From: a virus
IMG/VR virus record: IMGVR_UViG_3300009183_000266
Location: 1-29,544 of that record
Reading direction: 5' to 3' (one strand)
DNA length: 29,544 nt
A program made the position numbers and the translations under genes. The notes under the pieces were generated by a model. It was not told where the DNA came from and did not search any database. It worked only from the letters and a program-made list of their open reading frames with translations. Position 1 is the first letter of the stretch; every line of letters starts with the position of its first letter. Below, piece by piece: positions 23,495 through 29,469 of the stretch.

Positions 23495-25954
23495 TTACTC
23501 TTGCGATCCAGCCTGGTTCGACCTGTACTTTTGAATCGCTGCTGCTGCGTCACCAAACTGCAATCCCCGAGCCTTTTCAGGCTTCATCCCCAGTGAAATG
23601 AGGTAGTTCAACTGTTTAATCGAACACAGCCCTGAGTTTCGCCTGTCAATGATCTGGCCGATCAACTGCGAAGCCTGACGCTTGGTCATGTTGTTGACAT
23701 CTGCCATTCCAGACTTGTTTAGAAAATCCTTCTGGGCGGGAGTCGCAAGCTCTCCGAATCGGTTGGCGTTGGTCAGCATGGCTCGGGACACACCCAAAGA
23801 AGCAGCAAGCTCAAATGGATTAATCTCGACCCGCCGATAACTCATGTCCAGCCTGGCAACCGGAACCTTAATCTCCTGCCTTTGCTTCCTTTCCGTCTTG
23901 GCTCGCTCCACGGCTTGCCAGAGATCAACACCCTCTTCGACCAACTCCTCAGCACGCTTGGAATCAACCTCCTCACAATCTGTCAATGAGCTTGGCCCAA
24001 TTAGGTCCATGTCTGTTGTGTGTGAGAAATCCAGAATCAAACAGTCCGATTTGTCTTTGCAAAGCCTCGTCCCTCGACCAACCATCTGGGCATAAGCGAT
24101 ACGGCTTCGAGTGGGCTTCAACACAACACAGTCTGTAGGCTTGTCATCAAACCCTTCCGTCAGGATCTGGCAGTTGACAAGGATCTTTGTGAGACCGTTT
24201 TTGTAACGCTGAATTGTGTTGTCACGGTCAGGCTTATCGCCGGAAACCCAGTCCGCAGCATGTCCCAGTTGCTTTAAGGCATCAGCCATGGCAATCGAGC
24301 TACCAACGTCAGGCATGAAGACAATGATCTTCTTTCGATCCTGGATCTCTTTGCTGATCGCGTTTGCTAGTAACTCGATGGCTGGCTGGATCTTACGTCC
24401 AAGATCACCCTGAGCGAAGTCGCCATTCTTGCCCGTTGTTTTGCACCCCCTCAGGTCAACCCCCAAAGAACACCGGACAAACTTGACAGGTGATAGAAAT
24501 GGCCCAGCAGGATCATGGATCGCGTCATAAAGCGAGTAGCTGTAAACAACATCCTCAAAACGCTTCAGGCTCTGTCCATCAGGTCGATCAATCGTTGCAG
24601 TGACCCCAACAAGTTTTGCGTCAGGAAAGTGGTCATAAACAGACGAGTAAGTCTTATTGGACTCTCCTGCGTGATGGCAGTTGTGTACTAATACGCCGTT
24701 GGCAAAGTAGTTATTGTTTCCTTCAACTTCGAGGTTATAAGTAACACCTCCTTCACACAGTCCTCCGAATGTTCCATCACCTGTTTGTTCGTGAAACGCA
24801 ACACTTTCCACCCTTGCGAATTCAGACAAGCCTCCTTTCGCCGATCCTGCTCTCTTCTTGGTATCGAGTTGTGCGATTGACCGTCTATCTCGACCGCTAG
24901 CCGAATGTCCTTGCAACCCAAATCTATTTTGTAATGATTCGGAGTCTTGAAGAGTTGCCGTGATTCCTGCGTTGTTAAAACCGTAATAGGAGCCAAGCCA
25001 GTCAGATCCGACAGAGTCTTTTCGGCAACCGACATGCCCCTCCCATTCCCCCCTTGCACTGGGGGTTTCCAGCCGATCTCCTTTAGCCTGGCTTTCTGCT
25101 TCTCCCGAACCTCCTCCCTCTTCATTGGATTGTTGGACTTCATACGACCAGACGCATACTTCCGGTTTGTTGCTGCCATCCTTAGAGAGGAATCGATCCC
25201 CTGACATTCTTTTGAGCATGTCGCTCGATAACGCCCGTAACCCATTTCCGTCTGTTTCCCGCACACCTTGCATTTGCCATCCATAAACCATGTCTCCTGG
25301 AGAAAGATCGCAAGCCTTAACCCATTCCCGATCTCGGGAAAACACTGGGTGATTCGGCGTGACAGTCATTGCTGAACCGTTTGAGAAACGTACAGTCATT
25401 AATTCCGATGGAACTGAAACCAGTTTTTTCTTAACCGACTTCATTTCAATTTTGCGGCTTGACTCGTTGAATGTAGCGACCAGGTCGCCATTGCAAATTC
25501 TTTCAATAGGAACCCCATCCACAAGCGTCCCAGCGGGAAAACATTCATCTGTGATGATCAACTGAAAGTCGTCTGGCTGATACCTTTTGCATCGCTTTGT
25601 CATGGACTGAATTGTTGTGCAAACCACATGCGGATCGCCCAGGGCAAACCCGTGATGGGAACCCTGTTCACGACCCACCATCAAGCCGCACAGTTCAAAC
25701 GTATCTATTGCCTGTTTTACAAGTTCCGTACGGTGGACCGCGAACAAGGCTCGAGAAATCAACCCTTCCTCAATCAACTGACGAATCAAGACTCCTACCG
25801 TTACAGTTTTCCCCGCGCCGGTCGCCATCTGGAGAATTCCAGCCTTATGATCATCCTCGTAGACCCATGACCTAATCTTAGCAATCGCCTCATCCTGGTA
25901 CGGATAAGTTGAAAACTCGCAACTCTGGATAGCAGAATAGGTTAGCTCAGACAT
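23495..25954 (-). CDS. SF2 DEAD/DEAH-type helicase interrupted by an intein
   Basis: 819 residues from the ATG at 25954 (an in-frame start at 26017 would overlap the upstream gene by 71 bp; 25954 overlaps it by 8). Numbered from 26017, the motifs are: Q-like YPYQDEAI (38-45), Walker A MATGAGKT (64-71), motif II IITDE then C-H-H split by the intein (D157, E158, C447, H448), motif III VTATID (472-477), IV IIVFMP (564-569), V ILTEGFDD (618-625) and VI QMVGRGTRL (644-652). After splicing the protein would be about 531 residues. It resembles SSL2/COG1061-type translocases used in phage replication or recombination. The C-terminus carries a helical QASQLIGQIIDRR repeat region. The helicase should be inactive until the intein leaves. 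Confidence 0.92.
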   Translation of the reverse strand: MSELTYSAIQSCEFSTYPYQDEAIAKIRSWVYEDDHKAGILQMATGAGKTVTVGVLIRQLIEEGLISRALFAVHRTELVKQAIDTFELCGLMVGREQGSHHGFALGDPHVVCTTIQSMTKRCKRYQPDDFQLIITDECFPAGTLVDGVPIERICNGDLVATFNESSRKIEMKSVKKKLVSVPSELMTVRFSNGSAMTVTPNHPVFSRDREWVKACDLSPGDMVYGWQMQGVRETDGNGLRALSSDMLKRMSGDRFLSKDGSNKPEVCVWSYEVQQSNEEGGGSGEAESQAKGDRLETPSARGEWEGHVGCRKDSVGSDWLGSYYGFNNAGITATLQDSESLQNRFGLQGHSASGRDRRSIAQLDTKKRAGSAKGGLSEFARVESVAFHEQTGDGTFGGLCEGGVTYNLEVEGNNNYFANGVLVHNCHHAGESNKTYSSVYDHFPDAKLVGVTATIDRPDGQSLKRFEDVVYSYSLYDAIHDPAGPFLSPVKFVRCSLGVDLRGCKTTGKNGDFAQGDLGRKIQPAIELLANAISKEIQDRKKIIVFMPDVGSSIAMADALKQLGHAADWVSGDKPDRDNTIQRYKNGLTKILVNCQILTEGFDDKPTDCVVLKPTRSRIAYAQMVGRGTRLCKDKSDCLILDFSHTTDMDLIGPSSLTDCEEVDSKRAEELVEEGVDLWQAVERAKTERKQRQEIKVPVARLDMSYRRVEINPFELAASLGVSRAMLTNANRFGELATPAQKDFLNKSGMADVNNMTKRQASQLIGQIIDRRNSGLCSIKQLNYLISLGMKPEKARGLQFGDAAAAIQKYRSNQAGSQE
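24680..25543 (-). mobile_element. Intein inserted in the helicase DECH box
   Basis: 288 codons from Cys159 to Asn446 (numbering from 26017). Block A is CFPAGTLVDG, block B is SAMTVTPNHPVFSRDREW (Thr and His of the TxxH motif), followed by DLSPGDMVYG. Block F is VTYNLEVEGNNNYFANG and block G is VLVHN with Cys447 as the +1 nucleophile. All splicing residues (Cys1, His of block B, penultimate His, terminal Asn, Cys+1) are present. In-frame residues from about 250 to 420 lack any endonuclease motif and are Gly/Ser/Glu-rich, because that DNA encodes an endonuclease in another frame. Confidence 0.9.
24688..25284 (-). CDS. EDxHD/Vsr-type homing endonuclease encoded out of frame inside the intein
   Basis: 198 residues in the +1 frame relative to the helicase-intein, wholly inside the intein. 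The domains are: an N-terminal zinc finger (C5-x2-C8 and C23-x3-C27); a NUMOD3-like DNA-contact segment (SNNPMKREEVREKQKARLKE, 50-69); and a Vsr-like nuclease core with Asp121 (KIDLG), Glu132-x-Asp134 (VEIDG), His138, Asp147 and GWKVLRF (158-164). A Shine-Dalgarno AGGAG lies 9 nt before the ATG, formed by the intein's Pro-Gly-Asp codons. The stop is two codons before the intein's last residue. This family acts as homing enzymes near introns and split inteins, so it probably mobilises this intein. Confidence 0.88.
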   Translation of the reverse strand: MDGKCKVCGKQTEMGYGRYRATCSKECQGIDSSLRMAATNRKYASGRMKSNNPMKREEVREKQKARLKEIGWKPPVQGGNGRGMSVAEKTLSDLTGLAPITVLTTQESRQLFKTPNHYKIDLGCKDIRLAVEIDGQSHNSIPRREQDRRKEACLNSQGWKVLRFTNKQVMEHSEDCVKEVLLITSKLKETITTLPTAY

Positions 25955-26366
25955 AATACCCGTGTCCCCAGCATCCGTTGCAATGAGCAATCGTTGGGTC
26001 TTCACCAGTCCCATCACAAATCCCGCAAATCCTCCAGTTCCTGGGCGACCTAATCACTGGCCGTTGCAATCTTGCAAGTAGTGGGCCAGGCGTTTCGCCT
26101 TCAGCGTTTAGCAAGCAGATCTGGGACTGGGCCAGAAGTTCATGGGCTATCTTATGTAGATATAACCATGCGTTCATATCACGGGCAAGAGCAGACCTTT
26201 TGGGCTTCGCCAATCGCTCGTAAATGTACTCGTACTGTCGTTCATCATCATCCTTATGAGTCTCAAAAGCCTCTCGAATAATTGTGTATTTCAATTCCGC
26301 ATCTGGCACAGCCTTTTCAGCGTCCGAAAAAGCATTTCTGATTTTCTGATCTGCATCCATCATCAC
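25947..26366 (-). CDS. Helical protein with a DnaJ-type zinc-finger tail
   Basis: 139 residues. A strong AGGAGG precedes three ATGs in a row (26366 used here). The N-terminal 100 residues are helical and charged (DADQKIRNAFSDAEKAVPDA, then DDERQYEYIYERLAKP). The last 30 residues carry two CxxCxGxG-like motifs (CGICDGTG and CNGCWGHG), the DnaJ central-domain zinc pattern. It may be an adaptor that brings a partner to DNA or to the adjacent helicase, whose start it overlaps by 8 bp; this is inference. It follows a terminator, so it may be less expressed than the genes upstream. Confidence 0.65.
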   Translation of the reverse strand: MMMDADQKIRNAFSDAEKAVPDAELKYTIIREAFETHKDDDERQYEYIYERLAKPKRSALARDMNAWLYLHKIAHELLAQSQICLLNAEGETPGPLLARLQRPVIRSPRNWRICGICDGTGEDPTIAHCNGCWGHGYYV

Positions 26367-26376
26367 TGCCTCCTAT

Positions 26377-26401
26377 AAAAAAGTTGCCCCGTCCATGGGG
26401 C
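26377..26401 (-). terminator. Rho-independent terminator after the ssDNA-binding gene
   Basis: On the minus strand, a GCCCC/GGGGC stem (26386-26401, 6-nt loop) is followed by AAC and six T (complement of 26377-26382). It is nearly identical in sequence and spacing to the terminator at 20885-20907. Confidence 0.7.
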
Positions 26402-26413
26402 GTTCCCACATCC

Positions 26414-27088
26414 TTAGAAACCAAACGTCATAGCCACATTAGGATCTTTTGCAGGGGCTGGAGGTGCGGGTGCTGGTGGAGGTGGAGTGAAATCCACTTC
26501 TGACCCCTTAACCTGTTGCCCCATGACATAAGATGGCTGGCTTAGATTCCCACCTGTTTTGCGTTTGAACTCTTTCGACTGCATTGCAATCCGAGAAAGC
26601 CATTCTGGTAGAGAAGACGTTTCGTCTTCGTCAACGCACCAACTGTACTCAGCGACCTGAGAATTGAAGGTGCTGGCAGTCGGGAAAATGCGTGCGATGT
26701 TGCTATACGTCTCTCCATCCCTCTTGCTGACCGAGTGGGTGAACACGACAGAGACAAACTTGCCGACAATCGATTCAATCCTGAACTCGCCAGCCTCTGT
26801 GTTATTCAGCGGTTTGGCAATCACGTTCTCGACCAACTGTCGCAGCTTGGAAGTGGCGTACATCGACGCTCCGTAATCCTTCCATTTGGTGATGGGCCGA
26901 CCACCTGTAGTCTCTGGGGGAAACTCAAAGCCGACCTTGATCGTCCTAGAGTCTTTTGTGATACCTTCAAAGGTCTTGGGATGAGACCCAACGTCAACGA
27001 CTGCAAAGATTTTGCCCAGGTGAGTACCTTCAGGCATAATGTGGCGAGCTTTTTCGTCCGACTTCGTGTAGTCACTAGCGTAATTCAT
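26414..27088 (-). CDS. Putative phage single-stranded DNA-binding protein
   Basis: 224 residues from the ATG at 27088 (TGATG overlap with prim-pol; a TTG at 27091 is too close to the Shine-Dalgarno GAGGG). The N-terminal pattern EGTHLGKIFAVVDVGSHPKT then IKVGFEFPPET is seen in phage OB-fold replication proteins, and the central FRIESIVGKFVSVVFTHSV strand is consistent. A Pro/Ala-rich linker (FTPPPPAPAPPAPAKD) leads to a conserved-looking aromatic end (NVAMTFGF), like the partner-binding tails of SSBs. The position between prim-pol and helicase supports this. No direct motif proof. Confidence 0.6.
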   Translation of the reverse strand: MNYASDYTKSDEKARHIMPEGTHLGKIFAVVDVGSHPKTFEGITKDSRTIKVGFEFPPETTGGRPITKWKDYGASMYATSKLRQLVENVIAKPLNNTEAGEFRIESIVGKFVSVVFTHSVSKRDGETYSNIARIFPTASTFNSQVAEYSWCVDEDETSSLPEWLSRIAMQSKEFKRKTGGNLSQPSYVMGQQVKGSEVDFTPPPPAPAPPAPAKDPNVAMTFGF

Positions 27089-27942
27089 CAAATCCCTCTT
27101 ATTGCCGCCACTGCGGCTTCAATCGAGTCAAAAGCATGGAGTGCAACCAATGCACCCCAGAAGTCCATAGAACCACCACTTGTCCAGACTACCGATCCAT
27201 CAACTCGCACAGAGGCACTGGGCCGACTATCATGCGGGTCACCTGGTCGATAACATGGAATCCATCCAGCCTGATTAGGCCTTCCGGCCAGCCTCAAGCC
27301 ATAACTCTGCAAGATAGAGAGTCGTTCAGGGATCTCATCGGATGGGGCAAGAGATCGAGACGCAGAAAATGTCAATGATCCTGTAAAAGGTTGCTTCTTC
27401 TGAGTCGTTTTGTCTTCGATTTCACTGAGCAACCACTGCGGCGCGATGCCACATTTGCCCGTGAGCGGGTTGACTGAACCCGTCCATTTGTACATTTTCC
27501 CAGAGCCGTACTGAGTAGGAGGGCAGGAAGCAAGCCTTCTGTCACCAAGGACGAGGATTTCTTCGTGTTTGCCAGTTCCTTGCCACAGACGCACGTTGGG
27601 GATTGGTCGGGAGTACCAGTGAGGTAATCTGAGCCAGATGTGCAAACCACCCCCGCCAGTACTAACTTGCCAAGTTCGCGGTAAAGACGGTCGAGTTTGA
27701 AAGAATTCACGGATCATATCCTGCGGACCATCCAGGTCCAGTACGAGTAAACGTGATGCCAGCCCTGGCAATGCAGCAATATTCTTAGGTGATAGATCTT
27801 TCATGGCCGACAGTGGAAAACCGCTCCAATATTGGGACGTTTGAATCAATGGCATTTTCTGTTCAGAAGACATGGGAACCGTATTGATCCCATGATTCTT
27901 AAGAACTTTTATCCATTCGAGAGTGAGGGAGTTTTTTCCCAC
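27088..27942 (-). CDS. Bifunctional DNA primase/polymerase (prim-pol, AEP superfamily)
   Basis: 284 residues from GTG 27942 (behind GGGGC). A TTG at 27960 would add six residues and lacks a Shine-Dalgarno. Numbered from 27960, the AEP motifs are LLVLDLDGP (71-79, metal ligands Asp75 and Asp77), VSTGGGGLHIW (99-109, with His107) and RRLASCPPTQYGSGKMYKW (141-159). Together they make primer synthesis or DNA polymerisation likely at the phage origin. The C-terminal 80 residues resemble a CHC2-like primase segment (GWIPCYRPGDPHDSRPSASV) that has lost most zinc Cys residues. It overlaps csrA by 44 bp and the SSB gene by one base. Confidence 0.85.
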   Translation of the reverse strand: MGKNSLTLEWIKVLKNHGINTVPMSSEQKMPLIQTSQYWSGFPLSAMKDLSPKNIAALPGLASRLLVLDLDGPQDMIREFFQTRPSLPRTWQVSTGGGGLHIWLRLPHWYSRPIPNVRLWQGTGKHEEILVLGDRRLASCPPTQYGSGKMYKWTGSVNPLTGKCGIAPQWLLSEIEDKTTQKKQPFTGSLTFSASRSLAPSDEIPERLSILQSYGLRLAGRPNQAGWIPCYRPGDPHDSRPSASVRVDGSVVWTSGGSMDFWGALVALHAFDSIEAAVAAIRGI

Positions 27943-28117
27943 AATTTGGTCGCCCCACAATTTCAGAACGGGCCACCTGAACGTCTAATTCTGCTTCGAT
28001 GCCAACCCTGATCGACCTCGTGCTTGACAGAGTGATATACGTTATCTTTGCAAGCAACCTCCCGTCAGGTCCAAACAATTCAATCGATTCGCCAGGGTTT
28101 CTTGAAAGTACTAGCAT
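27899..28117 (-). CDS. csrA: CsrA-family carbon storage regulator / translational regulator homologue
   Basis: 72 residues. The core matches CsrA closely: MLVLSRNPGESIEL (1-14), RLLAKITYITLSSTRSIRVG (20-39), then IEAELDVQVARSEIVG. The family's RNA-contact residues in strand 1 (LxLSR, Arg6) and near the end (Ala-Arg-Ser-Glu-Ile) are present. The extra C-terminal tail (RPNCGKKLPHSRMDKSS) is unusual and overlaps prim-pol. A perfect AGGAGG is 7 nt before the ATG. CsrA dimers bind GGA in RNA hairpin loops and block or permit translation. A phage copy probably controls phage or host mRNAs during infection. Confidence 0.9.
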   Translation of the reverse strand: MLVLSRNPGESIELFGPDGRLLAKITYITLSSTRSIRVGIEAELDVQVARSEIVGRPNCGKKLPHSRMDKSS

Positions 28118-28120
28118 GGT

Positions 28121-28135
28121 TGATCCTCCTGATCA
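28121..28135 (-). promoter_or_regulatory. GGA-loop hairpin covering the csrA Shine-Dalgarno (possible CsrA operator)
   Basis: On the minus strand, TGATC-AGGAG-GATCA forms a 5-bp stem with an AGGAG loop, 3 bp upstream of the csrA ATG. CsrA sites classically display GGA in a hairpin loop and often cover a Shine-Dalgarno. Autoregulation is therefore plausible. Confidence 0.6.
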
Positions 28136-28142
28136 GTTCTTA

Positions 28143-28649
28143 TCAGACAACAGGTTGTTGAGTAAGTCGTTCCGTCATGACCAATGGACCCACACGACCA
28201 GCATCCCACAAGTCGGCAAGAGCTTTACCCTGCTTCTGGAAATCCGTTTCCGAGCCATCGACAAAGCATTTGTACCAGTGCTTGACAAGCCCTTGTGGAG
28301 CAACAGCCAGTTCCTGAGACTTAGCCAGCAAGAAATCCCTGAAAGGTTTTTCAGGTTTGATCACGGTTGGCTGTTCAGCCGCCTGTTCAATCAGATTTTG
28401 CTTGGCAGGAGGTGGTGTGGCAGAGACTCCGTCTCGACCAACTTCTTCGGCAATCTGCTGATCCACTGCTTTTTGTACACGGTCGTAAATGTCTCCCAGC
28501 AACTGTGGAAAACGCTCATCCGTAACCATCCCAAGATCGACCGACATTTCAATCTGGCAGTTTGCTTCGTACGAGCTAAAGTGTGGTCTGCCAATCTTTT
28601 TGGCGATTCCTGCACGTACCAACACAACAGCTTGATTCTTTAAATCCAT
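28143..28649 (-). CDS. First gene of the replication operon, unknown function
   Basis: 168 residues from the ATG at 28649 (AGGGAG 7 nt upstream), preferred over 28682. It has an alpha/beta N-terminal half (AVVLVRAGIAKKIGRPHFSS, then MSVDLGMVTDERFPQLLGDI), a Pro/Gln-rich linker (about 80-100), and a helical C-terminal part (PFRDFLLAKSQELAVAPQGL). No catalytic motif or family is recognised. Being first behind the early promoter and ahead of csrA suggests an early regulatory or recombination role. Confidence 0.55.
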   Translation of the reverse strand: MDLKNQAVVLVRAGIAKKIGRPHFSSYEANCQIEMSVDLGMVTDERFPQLLGDIYDRVQKAVDQQIAEEVGRDGVSATPPPAKQNLIEQAAEQPTVIKPEKPFRDFLLAKSQELAVAPQGLVKHWYKCFVDGSETDFQKQGKALADLWDAGRVGPLVMTERLTQQPVV

Positions 28650-28701
28650 TGCTGGACTCCCTTCGTTAAGACTTCTTGTCATCCCCCAGTTGGGATAGTG
28701 G

Positions 28702-28730
28702 AAGATATCGGTTCACGCAAAACATGTCAA
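28702..28730 (-). promoter_or_regulatory. Early promoter of the minus-strand operon
   Basis: On the minus strand, a perfect TTGACA (28730-28725), a 17-bp spacer and TATCTT (28707-28702) lead to the gene at 28649. One GATATCGGT copy (28704-28712) overlaps the -10 box and could be an operator. Confidence 0.55.
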
Positions 28731-28904
28731 CAGCAAATACGAAAAAATTTTCAGGTTTTTCACGAAACGCTTAAAAATACGCAGGAGGTCGTGGATATCG
28801 GTCAGGTAAAATCTTGTACACTACTCCCCTGCACCATTTTGTTTTGCTCTATATATGAAGGGTCAACGTAGGATCGATACGAAAAAATATTTTTGACTTT
28901 CTTG

Positions 28905-28933
28905 TTGACAATCGTTTCGAGACGGACTACTAT
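28905..28933 (+). promoter_or_regulatory. Promoter for the gene at 29000
   Basis: A perfect TTGACA (28905-28910), a 17-bp spacer and TACTAT (28928-28933), about 65 bp upstream of the ATG. This is a good sigma70-type match. Confidence 0.6.
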
Positions 28934-28999
28934 CTGATTGACGCAAGAACGTCTTGTGTCTAAATCTCAATCGTCCCACGTGGAAAGGGTCGTATAGTA

Positions 29000-29257
29000 A
29001 TGGCTACGTTAAGCTCTGGACCGCGAGTTAATGCCCGATCAACGCCTCGTATACATGAAGGCATTAAAAGAAACTGCATCGAACTGTCTGAACGAGGATT
29101 GGTTTTTGAAGGCCGACAGGTCTCAGCCGAAGCCCTCGTATCAGCTTTACTAAAATGTTATTTGGATCTGACATTCGACGAGCAAATCGCCATGATGAAA
29201 CCTGCCCTCAAGGAACTTGAAAAAGAACTTGAAGAAATGGATCAAGATTTTTCTTGA
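29000..29257 (+). CDS. Small protein divergent from the replication operon, possible regulator
   Basis: 85 residues, with AAAGGG 11 nt upstream. It has a basic N-terminus (GPRVNARSTPRIHEGIKRNC) followed by helices (VSAEALVSALLKCYLDLTFD) and a coiled-coil-like acidic end (KELEKELEEMDQDF). A short basic arm with two helices recalls small DNA-binding repressors such as ribbon-helix-helix proteins, but no family motif is certain. Its divergent position across a promoter region from the replication genes fits a phage repressor or control protein. Confidence 0.55.
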   Translation: MATLSSGPRVNARSTPRIHEGIKRNCIELSERGLVFEGRQVSAEALVSALLKCYLDLTFDEQIAMMKPALKELEKELEEMDQDFS

Positions 29258-29291
29258 CAGTCAGGTGGTCGGAAGTCTAAATTCACTCTTG

Positions 29292-29314
29292 TCCCGTCGA
29301 GCTGTTCGGCGGGA
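29292..29314. repeat. Inverted repeat near the attachment site
   Basis: A 9-bp stem (29292-29300 with 29306-29314, one G-T pair) with a 5-nt loop, just after the gene at 29000. There is no T run, so it is a weak terminator at best. It may be a protein-binding or structural element of the att region. Confidence 0.45.
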
Positions 29315-29356
29315 TGAAAATGACCTAAACCCATACAGTACAACAGTTTGCCCTCA

Positions 29357-29400
29357 GCTTTGCAAGCAGGGGGTTGTCGGTTCGATCCCGATCGTCTCCA
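29357..29400 (+). other. tRNA-Ala(UGC) 3' fragment: probable phage attachment core (attP, or attR if integrated)
   Basis: Sequence from the anticodon loop onward matches tRNA-Ala: loop TTTGCAA with anticodon TGC (29361-29363), stem end GCAGG, variable loop GGGTT, T-arm GTCGG-TTCGATC-CCGAT (29376-29392), acceptor CGTCTCC (29393-29399) and discriminator A29400. The 5' side of the anticodon stem is broken (TCAGC, one A-A mismatch), and no D-arm or 5' acceptor strand lies upstream. It is therefore not a working tRNA but the piece a phage carries to restore a host tRNA after integration. Confidence 0.75.
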
Positions 29401-29439
29401 CTATTTGCCTATTCAGATTTTTACCAAACGCTTTGTTTA

Positions 29440-29468
29440 TTGCTATTTCAGCCCTTTCATGGTATCAT
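29440..29468 (+). promoter_or_regulatory. Candidate promoter downstream of the att core
   Basis: TTGCTA (29440-29445), a 17-bp spacer and TATCAT (29463-29468), 50 bp before an ATG at 29519. This would suit an integrase gene. Confidence 0.4.
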
Positions 29469-29469
29469 G

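Larger units (their letters stand above)
28650..28999. other. Divergent control region (350 bp, no gene)
   Basis: This AT-rich stretch lies between the minus-strand replication operon and the plus-strand gene at 29000. It holds sigma70-like promoters for both directions, a 12-bp direct repeat (ATACGAAAAAAT at 28737-28748 and 28877-28888) and a 9-bp direct repeat (GATATCGGT at 28704-28712 and 28794-28802). I see no coding frame. An operator set or a replication origin is possible. Confidence 0.6.

Noticed and set aside
24688-25284. Treating the 198-aa minus-strand ORF as a shadow of the helicase gene
   Set aside because: It has its own Shine-Dalgarno, zinc-finger Cys pairs, NUMOD3-like segment and EDxHD core, whereas the overlapping intein linker has no recognisable domain. 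It was kept as a real gene.
27372-27710. 112-aa minus-strand ORF inside prim-pol
   Set aside because: Ser/Leu/Arg-rich shadow in another frame; the prim-pol frame carries the motifs there.
29310-29400. A complete tRNA gene
   Set aside because: Only the 3' half matches; no D-arm or 5' acceptor strand pairs with CGTCTCC upstream, and the anticodon stem has a mismatch.
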